64,000 nucleotides of DNA from Bacillus sp. USDA818B3_A (GCF_009928415.1 NZ_JAABNN010000006.1:77551-141550); one strand, 5' to 3'. Numbered from the stretch's first letter, positions 20,530 to 28,851 are shown. Translations and numbers: made by a program. Notes: generated from the sequence alone by a model not told the origin.

Positions 20530-21169
20530 CCCCCCAAGTGGTTTGAATTACTTTCCTATAGTCGCCCAGATGCTCCCGAAGTGATTTGATATGGGTGTCT
20601 ACCGTACGTGTATCACCATGATAATTATATCCCCACACCTTATTCAAAAGTTGCTCGCGACTGAGTACAAGTCGTTCATTTTGTGCGAGATATAATAAAA
20701 GATCAAACTCTTTAGGTGGCAAGTTAAATTCTTTTTTACCTACGGTTACTGCTCTATATCCGGGAGAGATACATAACTCTCCAAAAGTAAGCTTATCACT
20801 TGATTTGTTCCCGCAACGTTTGAGTATAGCTCCGATTCGGGCCATTAGTTCCTTTGGGCTAAATGGCTTTAGTAAATAATCGTCTGCTCCAAGGTTAAAG
20901 CCCAGCAACTTGTCATATTCTTCGCTTCGGGAGGTCAACATAATTACCGGAACCTGGCTCTCCTTGCGAAATTCCCCCAACGTTTCAAAACCATCAAGTC
21001 CTGGCATCATGACATCCAGGATAACAATATCAAATTGTGTATGATTTATTTTTTCGATAGCTTCCTTGCCGTCTTCTGCCTCTTCGCACTGATATCCATC
21101 CAATTCAGCATATGTAAGTACTAGCTTGCGAAGATGTATATCATCATCAACAATTAGTAGTTTTGACAT
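20504..21169 (-). CDS. OmpR/PhoB-family response regulator
   Basis: A 221-residue regulator. The receiver domain has Asp9-Asp10, phospho-acceptor Asp52 in VILDVMMPGLDG, Thr79 and Lys101 in LLKPFSP. A winged-helix DNA-binding domain follows, with LPPKEFDLLLYLAQNE and VWGYNYHGDTRTVDTHI. I use the ATG at 21169, preceded by GGAGGAAGGG. It is co-transcribed with the kinase, the two frames overlapping by about 25 bp. Three TGAG repeats at 11-bp spacing about 95-125 bp upstream suggest autoregulation. The same repeat precedes the hydrolase operon, linking the system to it. Confidence 0.93.
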   Translation of the reverse strand: MSKLLIVDDDIHLRKLVLTYAELDGYQCEEAEDGKEAIEKINHTQFDIVILDVMMPGLDGFETLGEFRKESQVPVIMLTSRSEEYDKLLGFNLGADDYLLKPFSPKELMARIGAILKRCGNKSSDKLTFGELCISPGYRAVTVGKKEFNLPPKEFDLLLYLAQNERLVLSREQLLNKVWGYNYHGDTRTVDTHIKSLREHLGDYRKVIQTTWGVGYKFEYK

Positions 21170-21262
21170 CTTAATCCCTTCCTCCATATTTCATATATTT
21201 TTTTAACAATGGGATATTCTCTAAAATGTGCCCGGAGACCTCTTGTCACTCCAAAATTAAAT

Positions 21263-21295
21263 TTGTGAGTAATTTTTGAGTAAACTATGAGGAAA
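21263..21295. promoter_or_regulatory. Putative response-regulator site, three repeats 11 bp apart
   Basis: TGAG occurs at 21266, 21277 and 21288, within TTGTGAGTAAT, TTTTGAGTAAA and CTATGAGGAAA. The exact 11-bp period and the position upstream of the regulator gene fit an autoregulatory OmpR-type site. Confidence 0.6.
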
Positions 21296-21299
21296 GAAT

Positions 21300-22122
21300 A
21301 AGACATGGGGACATTAAGCAATTACCAATATAAATTATTTTAGTCAGATCTCTAGAAAAGTCCTGCAGTTCTTATATTACTCGCGATACTAAGTTTCAGG
21401 TTCAGCATTAGCTTTCTGTCTCATCATAAGTAGTTTTCCATCCTTTAATGGAAGTCCTTCTCTTCCCATACATCTCTTCTATTATATGTAATCTCGATTT
21501 ATTAAAATATTATCTTCCTATGAGTAGAGCTTCTTGGATTCTTGAAACTGGTGGATTAAGTTTCATAGGCTTATCTTTTTGTGAATTCTGGTACCGCCTT
21601 CTCTTTCTTGCATCCTCATTATACAATAAATGAAAACACGACTAGTATCACTATCATAGCAAATCATTGCCTAATCCTCTAACAACCATTTACTCTTAAA
21701 GAGAATTACCTTTATAATAGGACCTTCATATGTGTATATAATTAAGTTAACATTTTCACCTAATACACTTCCGCTTTCTTTATGGTCTTCTATATATTTC
21801 ACAAAATAGATGACAAACACATCATTCTGTTTCATAAGGTCCGTGTGATTACCTGTTGTACTGTTCGTGTGACAAATTTAATAGAATGAAAAGATACGCA
21901 TTGATCATATCCTTAGAAACAAAGTTCTTATCGAAATATTCACATGCTTCGCTCCATAATTCCAACAGATAAAATAGACCACTTCCTATTCAAATTTAAA
22001 GGAAATATTCTATTTTTTGTTTGCTATTTTTTTTCACTCAAACCTTAAAACTTAGCTCCTAAATTTATAAGTAAACTACTTTATAATAGGTCTAAATATA
22101 AATGTAAGTAAATAAAATGATG
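21300..22122. other. Gene-poor region with an orphan promoter and possible decayed coding DNA
   Basis: No intact gene. On the minus strand, around 21849-22000, a frame reads LFYLLELWSEACEYFDKNFV and stops. From 21847 to 21740 another frame reads DVFVIYFVKYIEDHKESGS. The amino-acid usage looks coding and the break looks like a frameshift, but I recognise no family. Module C (21618-21718) also lies here. Confidence 0.45.
21618..21718 (+). promoter_or_regulatory. Orphan copy of the AraC promoter (module C)
   Basis: ATTATACAATAAATGAAAA, TTGCCTAATCCTCTAACAAC, TTTACT and TATAAT (21713-21718) match the promoter block at 6183-6282 in order and spacing. No regulator gene follows. Confidence 0.65.
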
Positions 22123-22378
22123 GTTTTGACTAATTTGTTGAGCGATGAGATTCACGTCTTCTTTATTTGCCGCTTCTAATGCTCGTACTATTGGTTCTTT
22201 CCAAGCATGGTTCGCAAAGGTAAAGGCACCCCAATGTATTAACATCAGATGCTTGCCTTCTACATCTAGATTAGCCTGTACTTATTTTTCTGGAAAAATA
22301 CAAGCCCAAGACCAGCGTCTATCATATTGACCGCCTTCTATTAAAGCGATATGAAATGGTCCGTATTTATTGCCAATT
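22123..22378 (-). pseudogene. Fragment of an MBL-fold hydrolase
   Basis: About 255 bases correspond to the segment of the hydrolase at 9363-10532 running from KYGPFDIALIEGGQYD to VNLIAPQIGE. The fragment reads KYGPFHIALIEGGQYDRRWS and MLIHWGAFTFANHAWKEPI, but a TAA replaces the Ser codon after FPEK, and His in SWAHMF is Cys. Both ends are missing. Confidence 0.85.
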
Positions 22379-22450
22379 CCCCCTAACTGAATTATTTATA
22401 GACCTAACCAATCTGCGATTTCGTCTTGTGAAGAGATTACCTCTTCATCC

Positions 22451-22643
22451 TTTTAATTGTCGGCACCCACCTTTAGCTAAATGCCGCAGTAGTGGTAAAT
22501 TTTTGTTCTAGTCTTATAGGGCCAGTTTTTCAATTTTTATACCGTACAAAAATTAAAAAAAGCATGAACATGTCTATTATGCAACAGATGAGAAAGTGAT
22601 CGATAGCCTATTCCTCCCAATTTATTGCATAATCCTCTTACAA
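22451..22643 (+). repeat. Dispersed noncoding repeat, copy D (partner at 8927-9118)
   Basis: This matches 8927-9118 over about 190 bases. It contains ATTATGCAA (22576-22584) and TTGCATAAT (22625-22633), which here are a perfect 9-bp inverted repeat. Confidence 0.8.
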
Positions 22644-22679
22644 CAAAATGCATCGATGAAAGGAAGTTAAATATTTATC

Positions 22680-22731
22680 TATAAATGACTAACGCATCGA
22701 ATCAATTCATTCGATGCGTTAGTCATTTATA
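22680..22731. terminator. Long perfect hairpin, probable terminator
   Basis: A 23-bp arm (22680-22702) and its exact complement (22709-22731) enclose the loop CAATTC. The core is GACTAACGCATCGAAT. There is no long T-run. It lies downstream of the reductase at 22799-23740 and overlaps the cupin remnant stop codon. Confidence 0.6.
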
Positions 22732-22786
22732 ACTTGTTATACCATTCATCATCAACAGGTTCTAACCATTCCGTACGTGTAAAATC
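22727..22786 (-). pseudogene. C-terminal remnant of a cupin gene
   Basis: One minus-strand frame reads RTEWLEPVDDEWYNKL before its stop, matching the end of the cupin at 542-958 (ETEWLEPVTDKEYNNLK). The rest of the gene is absent. Confidence 0.75.
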
Positions 22787-22798
22787 TCAAATGGGTAT

Positions 22799-23740
22799 TT
22801 ATCTTACACTAATATCAACATGTTCCAACCATCTTAACTCTTCTTTCGTTAAAACAATCTGTGAACCCTCATAGCAAGAGATCAACTCTACTTCATTTTG
22901 GGCTCCAATAAGAGCACAGGTCGGAAATGGTTGATTAAGCACATAGGCAAGAGCGATTTGAATGGTACTGACACCTTTTTCCTTTGCCAATTGTTCAGCC
23001 CGGCGCAAACGTTCCCAATTGTCGTCACTATAGAAAACGCGAACAAGATCTGCATTGCTTTGATCTTCCTGAGTAAATCGGCCAGTAAAGAACCCTCTTG
23101 CTTGGGATGACCAGGATAAAATGGGCAGCTGATATTTTTCATGCCACTCACAATCAGCCGCATCAACTGATACACAGCCAGCCCAAAATGGTTCTTTCGC
23201 TTTGGCCAAGCTTAAATTTGGACTACTAAAAGTAAATCCAACCAACCCATTAGCTGCCGCATATTCATTTGCTTCCTGCAACCGGGAGACCGTCCAATTT
23301 GACCCTCCAATCGCCTTAATTCTTCCGGCGGCAATATGTTCATTTAAGGCATCCATAATCACACTGACTGGAACATTCGGATCATCACGATGCAACGCAT
23401 ATAAATCGATATAATCGGTTCCAAGCCTCTCTAAGCTCTTAAACAAATCCTTTGATATGGCTTCTGGATTTACACGAGGGCCGTTCTGGTCGTGGTGTGC
23501 CCCTTTCGTCAAAATGACGACATCTTCACGATTATTCCGTTCTTTCATCCATTGTCCAATTGCCACTTCACTCTCACCGCCACAATAAACATGAGCGGTA
23601 TCAATCGTATTCCCACCTATAGAAAAATAACGGTCCAGTACATGGCAAATGTTTTCATAAACACTCGGCCTAAAATAATCAGAGCCTTGAATAAGAGTCG
23701 TTACTGGTTTTGATAATCCTGGAATGGTAATCGATTTCAT
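22799..23740 (-). CDS. Aldo/keto reductase
   Basis: A 313-residue NADP-dependent oxidoreductase of the COG0667 branch, different from the short AKRs at 1219 and 10696. Catalytic residues fall in NTIDTAHVYCGGESE (Asp, Tyr), VILTKGAHHD (Lys) and DYIDLYALHRDDP (His). The C-terminal CALIGAQNEVEL is the cofactor loop. GGAGG lies 8 bases before the ATG at 23740. It follows the Gfo/Idh/MocA gene by 19 bp, and an AraC regulator with a cupin domain is divergent. The trio resembles sugar or sugar-derivative catabolism rather than detoxification, so the substrate may be a sugar or polyol. Confidence 0.9.
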   Translation of the reverse strand: MKSITIPGLSKPVTTLIQGSDYFRPSVYENICHVLDRYFSIGGNTIDTAHVYCGGESEVAIGQWMKERNNREDVVILTKGAHHDQNGPRVNPEAISKDLFKSLERLGTDYIDLYALHRDDPNVPVSVIMDALNEHIAAGRIKAIGGSNWTVSRLQEANEYAAANGLVGFTFSSPNLSLAKAKEPFWAGCVSVDAADCEWHEKYQLPILSWSSQARGFFTGRFTQEDQSNADLVRVFYSDDNWERLRRAEQLAKEKGVSTIQIALAYVLNQPFPTCALIGAQNEVELISCYEGSQIVLTKEELRWLEHVDISVR

Positions 23741-23759
23741 AATTTTGACCTCCAATTAG

Positions 23760-24755
23760 TTAGATCTCAACCCGACGTTGTTCTCTTGCCGATGTTAAAC
23801 AAGCATCCAACACTTTCATATTCAAAACGGCATCGGATGCTGGAAAAGGAAGCGGTTCCCCGTTCCGAATGCTTCTCCCTATTGCATCTGCTTGCAAGGC
23901 ATATTGGTTCAAGCGAGGAACTTCCACTTCTCTCTTCCCTTCCTGTGTATAGACAAAAAAGTTATCCCCCTCATTCTGATTAACCACAAAGGCGCTAGGC
24001 ACTTCAATTCGTCCTTCTGTTCCCAAAATCTCTAGGGTATTTCTGAATGCAGCCCACATTCCGCTATCAAAGGTTAAAGCTACACCTCGATTAAACTCCA
24101 AAATGCCAGAGGTCATCATATCTACATAATCGTGTTCTTCGGAAAGATAAGCATGAACAGTTGCAGCTTTTGGCTCTTCATTTAACAACATGCGTGCAGC
24201 ACTAATTGGATAAACGCCGACATCATATAATGAGCCGCCGCCCCACTCTCTTTTATACCGAATATTGTTCATTTCCTTAGAATTATTAAAAGTAAAGGTG
24301 CCGTGGATTCCCCGTATCTCCCCTATCTCACCCGATTTTATAATGTTACGAATGGTGGTATACCGCGGATGATACCGGTACATAAATGCTTCCGCAAATA
24401 CAACGCCAGCTTTTTCGCAAGCTTCAACCATTTCCTGTGCTTCCTCTGCATTGATTGCTAATGGTTTTTCGCATAAAACATGTTTACCCGCTTCTGCGGC
24501 ACGGATCACCCATTCTTTATGCAGGTGATTAGGCAGCGGAATGTAAACGGCTTCAATAGTAGGGTCAGCAATTAATTCTTCATAACTTCCATAAGCTGTC
24601 GGTATATTCAATTGTTCAGCTGTTTGCTTGGCCTTGTCCAATCCACGGCTAGCAATTGCAGCGACTTCGCCTGTTTCAGATTGCTGGATTCCTGGTATAA
24701 CCGAGCGCTTTGCAATTCCTGCGCATCCGATAATCCCCCAACGAATTTTTTTCAT
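23760..24755 (-). CDS. Gfo/Idh/MocA family oxidoreductase
   Basis: A 331-residue NAD(P)-dependent dehydrogenase of the glucose-fructose oxidoreductase family. The Rossmann start is RWGIIGCAGIAKRSVIPG, and HVLCEKPLAINAEEA carries the family's EKP motif with the catalytic Lys. A C-terminal substrate domain includes EWGGGSLYDVGVYPISAARM. Typical substrates are sugars, inositols or sugar lactones. AAGGAG precedes the ATG. It is the first gene of a two-gene unit with the AKR at 22799 and diverges from the AraC regulator at 24881. Direct repeats between the two genes are candidate operators. Confidence 0.93.
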   Translation of the reverse strand: MKKIRWGIIGCAGIAKRSVIPGIQQSETGEVAAIASRGLDKAKQTAEQLNIPTAYGSYEELIADPTIEAVYIPLPNHLHKEWVIRAAEAGKHVLCEKPLAINAEEAQEMVEACEKAGVVFAEAFMYRYHPRYTTIRNIIKSGEIGEIRGIHGTFTFNNSKEMNNIRYKREWGGGSLYDVGVYPISAARMLLNEEPKAATVHAYLSEEHDYVDMMTSGILEFNRGVALTFDSGMWAAFRNTLEILGTEGRIEVPSAFVVNQNEGDNFFVYTQEGKREVEVPRLNQYALQADAIGRSIRNGEPLPFPASDAVLNMKVLDACLTSAREQRRVEI

Positions 24756-24798
24756 TCCATTCCTCTCCTTTATGTAAAGATAATACTATATTGTCATT

Positions 24799-24852
24799 AT
24801 ATGAAACTCATAATAAAATAAAAATAGAATCTTTTTGCCCTACATATGAAAC
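24799..24852. promoter_or_regulatory. Putative AraC-type operator, direct repeat
   Basis: ATATGAAAC occurs at 24799-24807 and 24844-24852, same orientation, 45 bp apart (about four helix turns). It lies between the divergent oxidoreductase and AraC genes. Confidence 0.45.
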
Positions 24853-24880
24853 AATATTGCGATGAAAAGAGTGATGGTGA

Positions 24881-25729
24881 ATGCAAAGACAATATTTATT
24901 ACCTACACTTAATGATCATGAATATATGGTCCTTCCGGAATCAATCGGATTGTATTGGGATGAGCCGAAACATCAGGTAGACCGAAAAGTGGGAACGCTT
25001 AATAATTTTAGTATCCACTTTATTGTCTCTGGTTCTGGCTTTGTAGAAATGGATGGCAAACAATATTCCTTGAAGCGCGGAGATGCTTTCTTGTATTTTC
25101 CTATGCAGGAACAACGTTATTACAGCAGCCAGAATGACCCTTGGAATATTCGCTGGGTTCATTTTTATGGAAGTGTCCTCCATCCATTTTTATCGGATAA
25201 AGGTTTTCATCAGCATTCACTTTGGAAGGTTCAACATCTTCAACCATTAGAAGAATTACATGAACAGCTTCTTCTTGAAGCGGAGAAAAATAGTTTTTTG
25301 CATTTGTCCCGCTTGTCCACCCTTACCTATACGTTCTTAATGGAGTTTATTACAAATGTGGTGCCTCGAACTTCTGATCGAAAGCAAGAATTAGACGATC
25401 GTATTCAATCATTGCTCCCCTTGATGCAAAGTAATGCTTGTGAACCATTCGAATTGGATTACTGGGCAGAACAAGCAGGTGTAAGCACCTACTATTTTTG
25501 CCGCCTTTTTAAACGGGCTACACAAATGACACCAATGGCGTTTATTACATTATGCCGGCTTCAAATGAGCAAACAATGGCTGCTGGACAATAAGGAAATG
25601 ACAATTAAAGAAATTGCTCTAAAGGCAGGCTATCCGAGTATAAGTTATTTTAATAAACGTTTTTTACAACATGAAGGAATGACACCTACCGATTACCGCC
25701 AGCTGTATCCTTTTAAAACCAAGAAATAG
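24881..25729 (+). CDS. AraC family transcriptional regulator
   Basis: A 282-residue regulator with an N-terminal cupin arm (FIVSGSGFVEMDGKQYSLKR, then GDAFLYFPMQEQRYY and IRWVHFYG), typical of sugar-responsive AraC/RhaR-type proteins. The C-terminal double helix-turn-helix has EQAGVSTYYFCRLFKRATQM and KEIALKAGYPSISYFNKRFL. It is divergent from the Gfo/Idh/MocA-AKR pair and is most likely its activator. GGTGA directly before the ATG is a weak ribosome site. Confidence 0.92.
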   Translation: MQRQYLLPTLNDHEYMVLPESIGLYWDEPKHQVDRKVGTLNNFSIHFIVSGSGFVEMDGKQYSLKRGDAFLYFPMQEQRYYSSQNDPWNIRWVHFYGSVLHPFLSDKGFHQHSLWKVQHLQPLEELHEQLLLEAEKNSFLHLSRLSTLTYTFLMEFITNVVPRTSDRKQELDDRIQSLLPLMQSNACEPFELDYWAEQAGVSTYYFCRLFKRATQMTPMAFITLCRLQMSKQWLLDNKEMTIKEIALKAGYPSISYFNKRFLQHEGMTPTDYRQLYPFKTKK

Positions 25730-25752
25730 TATGACTTCATGTTCTTGAAAAT

Positions 25753-25777
25753 GTTTCAAATCATTGTACTTGGGTAG
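25753..25777 (+). promoter_or_regulatory. Sigma-B-type promoter
   Basis: GTTTCA (25753-25758), a 13-base spacer and GGGTAG (25772-25777) fit the sigma-B consensus GTTTAA-N12-15-GGGTAT with one mismatch in each box. It precedes a YflT/YsnF-like gene, a family often under sigma-B. Confidence 0.65.
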
Positions 25778-25840
25778 ACATTCTATGCACCTCGATGTAA
25801 TTTTCTTACTGCATTAGTACATTATAGGAGGCATGGTAAT

Positions 25841-26983
25841 ATGAGTATTGAAAAAAGAATCGTTGGAACATTTAATTCAGAGCAAGAAGTCTTGTATGCA
25901 ATCGAAGGTTTGAAACGTCAGGGGCATCGTGAAACAGATATGATGGTTGTTGCGAAATATCGAAGTGACATTCCGTTAATCACTTCCCAAACTGGCGTGA
26001 TGGTAGAAGCGGATACACAGGTAAATACCTTAGCTGGTGTCATGATGGAAAGCTTTTTTTCCTTGATGACGGCAGGAATGGGCGGAAGTCAGGCAAACGC
26101 TTTGTCCAGAAGACTTATTGAAAGAGGGATACCACAATTTACCGCAAAACAGTGTGAAAAGGAAATATATACTGGAAAAATGATCCTGCTGGTTGACACG
26201 TATAAAACTTACGACAGCCCAATTTATGAAGCACAATATGAGACCGAAAAAACAACAGCTGTCCAGCTTCATGAAGAACAGCTTGATATTATAAAAGAGC
26301 GTATCCAAGTTGGGGAATTACAGCTCCAAAAAGAAGTTGTGGAAGAACAGCGAACTGTTTATGTACCCCTTTTACGAGAGGAAGTATATATTGAGCGCCG
26401 TCCTGTCACTGATGGAAAGTATGATGGCAGCGCATTTACAGAGGATGAAATCATTCGTATTCCCATTACCGAAGAACGAATAGAAGTAACGAAAAGACCA
26501 GTAGTTGTTGAAGAAGTGATTGTAGGCAAACGAAAAATTCAAGAAACAAAGCAAGTACAGGATATCATTAGAAAAGAAGAAGCTCGAATTGTGGAACGTT
26601 CTGTCCCATCAGTTACGGAAGCAGTCACAGTGTTGAAGTCTGATATGGTGCAAGAAGAAGTTAGTAAGGAAAGCCCAAATATATTAATAGTAGAAGGAAA
26701 TCCAGACATTGAAAGCATAATAAAAGAGGATAAAAAGGAGGAAACCCACGAAAAAAGCACAGGCTCCCTCGTTGTTAAAGTAGAGAAAAACAAACCAGAA
26801 TTATCTGCTACTAATAAGGACAAAGCAAACGGGATGCGAACTGATTCTCCTGCTATTAAGGAAAATGAAAGCGAAAATGAAGTATCCATTACAGTTGCTA
26901 ATGTGAAAGAAGAAATCCACAGTAATGAAAATTCATCGAAGGGGGAAAATAAAAATAATAAAAACCAAAACAAGAAAAAATGA
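25841..26983 (+). CDS. General stress protein, YflT domain fused to YsnF/AvaK (DUF2382) repeats
   Basis: A 380-residue protein. The first 120 residues match the heat-induced stress protein YflT family (KRIVGTFNSEQEVLYAIEGL, a Gly/Met-rich middle, then GKMILLVDT). Residues 140-260 hold DUF2382/YsnF motifs (LHEEQLDIIKERIQVGELQL, VPLLREEVYIERRPV and IPITEERIEVTKRPVVVEEV). The last 120 residues are a low-complexity, Lys/Glu/Asn-rich tail. No catalytic site is known for either family; both are linked to stress resistance. AGGAGG precedes the ATG. A sigma-B-like promoter about 65 bp upstream supports a stress role. Confidence 0.88.
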   Translation: MSIEKRIVGTFNSEQEVLYAIEGLKRQGHRETDMMVVAKYRSDIPLITSQTGVMVEADTQVNTLAGVMMESFFSLMTAGMGGSQANALSRRLIERGIPQFTAKQCEKEIYTGKMILLVDTYKTYDSPIYEAQYETEKTTAVQLHEEQLDIIKERIQVGELQLQKEVVEEQRTVYVPLLREEVYIERRPVTDGKYDGSAFTEDEIIRIPITEERIEVTKRPVVVEEVIVGKRKIQETKQVQDIIRKEEARIVERSVPSVTEAVTVLKSDMVQEEVSKESPNILIVEGNPDIESIIKEDKKEETHEKSTGSLVVKVEKNKPELSATNKDKANGMRTDSPAIKENESENEVSITVANVKEEIHSNENSSKGENKNNKNQNKKK

Positions 26984-27031
26984 TCATTGTCAGTAAATTA
27001 GATTGGATAATTGAAATTCTTAGATGCTATA

Positions 27032-27066
27032 AAAAAGGCTGGATTCAACTTTTGAATTCAGCCTTT
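27032..27066. terminator. Bidirectional hairpin terminator
   Basis: AAAAGGCTGGATTCAA pairs with TTGAATTCAGCCTTTT with one mismatch, and T-runs follow on both sides. It is shared by the converging genes at 25841 and 27083. Confidence 0.85.
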
Positions 27067-27082
27067 TGTTTCGTTATTTAGG

Positions 27083-27922
27083 TTATTGAGTACCACTAGT
27101 AAGATGTGCGTCAAACATATCAATGATTTCTAGGAACCTATCCGCTTCCCGGAAAACATGGTCTGCTAATAGAGGATGAATAATGCTCTTTATTTTACAT
27201 TGCTCAATTAAATCACGGGCTGTTTTCTTGAAGTCTCTAAGAGATACGACCGACACGCGATTCTGATCAAGAAATTGATCTAAAAGAGGAACGGTTTGTG
27301 ATTGTGGCTTCATAGATTCTAAGTCCCTTGCCTGATACAGTAATTGATCAAAATCATTGCTAAAATTCTGAGCTAAATCAACTAGTTTCCTTTCTGACGG
27401 ATCAAGGAGATGACCAATAAATTTGGCATGGTCTGCCATAATCCTTAAGAAGAAGACATTTTCTTTAATAATGGCATCTGGAAGCGATTGTAATTTTCCT
27501 TCATTTAATTCAATTAATCGTTTTCTAAAATAATTCGCTTCCCTGCTTGTATGGTCAACTAATAGTGGGAAATTATTTGCCCCCGGTAATTTGCATGTGA
27601 GAATGAGTTCTAATACTTTCCGTTTAAATACGAAAATATTCGTTGCAGCTATTTGTACCTCTGAATTAAATCTTCTTATTTGTTCGGGGTCTGTTTGATT
27701 ATTAAAGGAATGTGAAGTTTGTTCGATGTGTTCAAATAGGCGATAAAATTGATTGGCCTCATGAATAAGTTGAGTATCTTCTGCTCTGAAACCTAATCGA
27801 AGAAATAAAGAATGTTCTTTCATGATCCTAGCCCAAAAACGAATTTCATTTAAAGAGCGCTCAACAAATAATCCAGATGTAACACCTGTATCAGCATGTA
27901 AAGGAGTATGATCCCCGTTCAT
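27083..27922 (-). CDS. DUF2935 domain-containing protein
   Basis: A 279-residue, mostly helical protein. Two related halves each begin with a helix carrying a conserved acidic/histidine pattern: SLNEIRFWARIMKEHSLFLR in the first and VFFLRIMADHAKFIGHLLDP in the second. This is the DUF2935 architecture of Bacillaceae and clostridia, a four-helix bundle likely to bind metal. Its role is unknown, though relatives occur with sporulation and stress genes. The gene converges on the YflT/YsnF gene and shares its terminator. No clear promoter signature was found. Confidence 0.88.
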   Translation of the reverse strand: MNGDHTPLHADTGVTSGLFVERSLNEIRFWARIMKEHSLFLRLGFRAEDTQLIHEANQFYRLFEHIEQTSHSFNNQTDPEQIRRFNSEVQIAATNIFVFKRKVLELILTCKLPGANNFPLLVDHTSREANYFRKRLIELNEGKLQSLPDAIIKENVFFLRIMADHAKFIGHLLDPSERKLVDLAQNFSNDFDQLLYQARDLESMKPQSQTVPLLDQFLDQNRVSVVSLRDFKKTARDLIEQCKIKSIIHPLLADHVFREADRFLEIIDMFDAHLTSGTQ

Positions 27923-28044
27923 CGTATGCCTCCCAGAAATACTCTTTTTGCTCTATTCATATTTACATAGTCAATAAAATATGCCTTAAAGATGTCAAAA
28001 TAAGCTCTGATCCTCAACTCATTTACCCTGATTGGGCACCGAAA

Positions 28045-28070
28045 CGTTAAGGTTTTAAGCCGTCGGGTAT
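28045..28070 (+). promoter_or_regulatory. Sigma-B-type promoter
   Basis: CGTTAA (28045-28050), a 14-base spacer and GGGTAT (28065-28070) resemble the sigma-B consensus; the -10 box is perfect. It precedes the DUF421 gene at 28124. Confidence 0.5.
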
Positions 28071-28123
28071 TTTTATCGCAAATAAAACAAAAATAAGGTT
28101 AAATCAAAAATGGAGGAAGAAAA

Positions 28124-28711
28124 ATGTGGACATATTTTTGGGAAGCTCTCCTATTTGCATCTGTAGGATCCTTCATCCTTAGGCTTGGGGGTAGAAAATC
28201 AATATCACAAATGACGGTCCCACAAATGGCAATAATCATTTCCTTGGGAACGGTACTTGGTGGAGAAGTAGCTGGAAAAGGGATTGGTAACTCCATAGTA
28301 GCCGCTGCTGCTTTTATTGGATTTCTGCTAGTTACGGAATGGATTACTCTTCGCTGGAACGGAGTAGAAAAGTTGATGAAAGGCGAAGCAATCCCTGTAA
28401 TTTCTGAAGGAAAACTCTTAATAGACAACTTAAAAACATTAAGAATTTCTGTGGATGACTTGGAAAAACGTTTAAGAATGGCAGGTATTAATCGCATAGA
28501 AGATGTACAAATAGGAACAATCGAAAATAATGGAGAATTAGGTTATAGTTTAATGCCTCATGCAAGGCCAGTAACCATGGGTGATTTGGAACAGATTTTG
28601 AAAGCTAATTTCTCACAAATTAATATAACTAATTCCAACAATAAAGATAATATTTTTAATGAAGTAATTATAGGTAAAAATTCTAAAGAGGTTTCAAATC
28701 AATTACATTAA
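28124..28711 (+). CDS. DUF421 membrane protein (YetF/YrbG-like)
   Basis: A 195-residue protein: two to three N-terminal membrane helices (WEALLFASVGSFILRLGGRK, then VPQMAIIISLGTVLGGEVAG and AAAFIGFLLVTEWITLRW), then a soluble YetF-like domain with GKLLIDNLKTLRISVDDLEK. DUF421 proteins are common in spore formers and several are sporulation or stress genes of unknown biochemistry. GGAGGAAGAAA precedes the ATG. It is somewhat shorter than the typical 220-230 residues. The sigma-B-like promoter and the nearby stress genes suggest a common stress regulon. Confidence 0.88.
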   Translation: MWTYFWEALLFASVGSFILRLGGRKSISQMTVPQMAIIISLGTVLGGEVAGKGIGNSIVAAAAFIGFLLVTEWITLRWNGVEKLMKGEAIPVISEGKLLIDNLKTLRISVDDLEKRLRMAGINRIEDVQIGTIENNGELGYSLMPHARPVTMGDLEQILKANFSQINITNSNNKDNIFNEVIIGKNSKEVSNQLH

Positions 28712-28750
28712 GCGCATCTTGCTGAGGATCAAATAAACGAAAGATAAATA

Positions 28751-28851
28751 AAAACCTAAATCACAAAATAGGAAACTTATAGAAGCTTCTCATATTAAGC
28801 GATTTAGGTTTTGCCTGAATGACCAGTAACAATCCATTTAGGTTTTGCCTG
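28751..28851. repeat. Inverted and direct repeats built on TTTAGGTTTT
   Basis: AAAACCTAAATC (28751-28762) faces GATTTAGGTTTT (28801-28812), a terminator-like structure with a folded loop. ATTTAGGTTTTGCCTG then occurs twice in tandem (28802-28817, 28836-28851). A related GGTTTAGGTT hairpin lies at 30812-30870. No gene lies between 28712 and 28986. Confidence 0.65.

Noticed and set aside
26539-26973. A 144-codon minus-strand frame
   Set aside because: It lies opposite the low-complexity tail of the YflT/YsnF protein and reads as Ser/Phe/Leu-rich shadow sequence.
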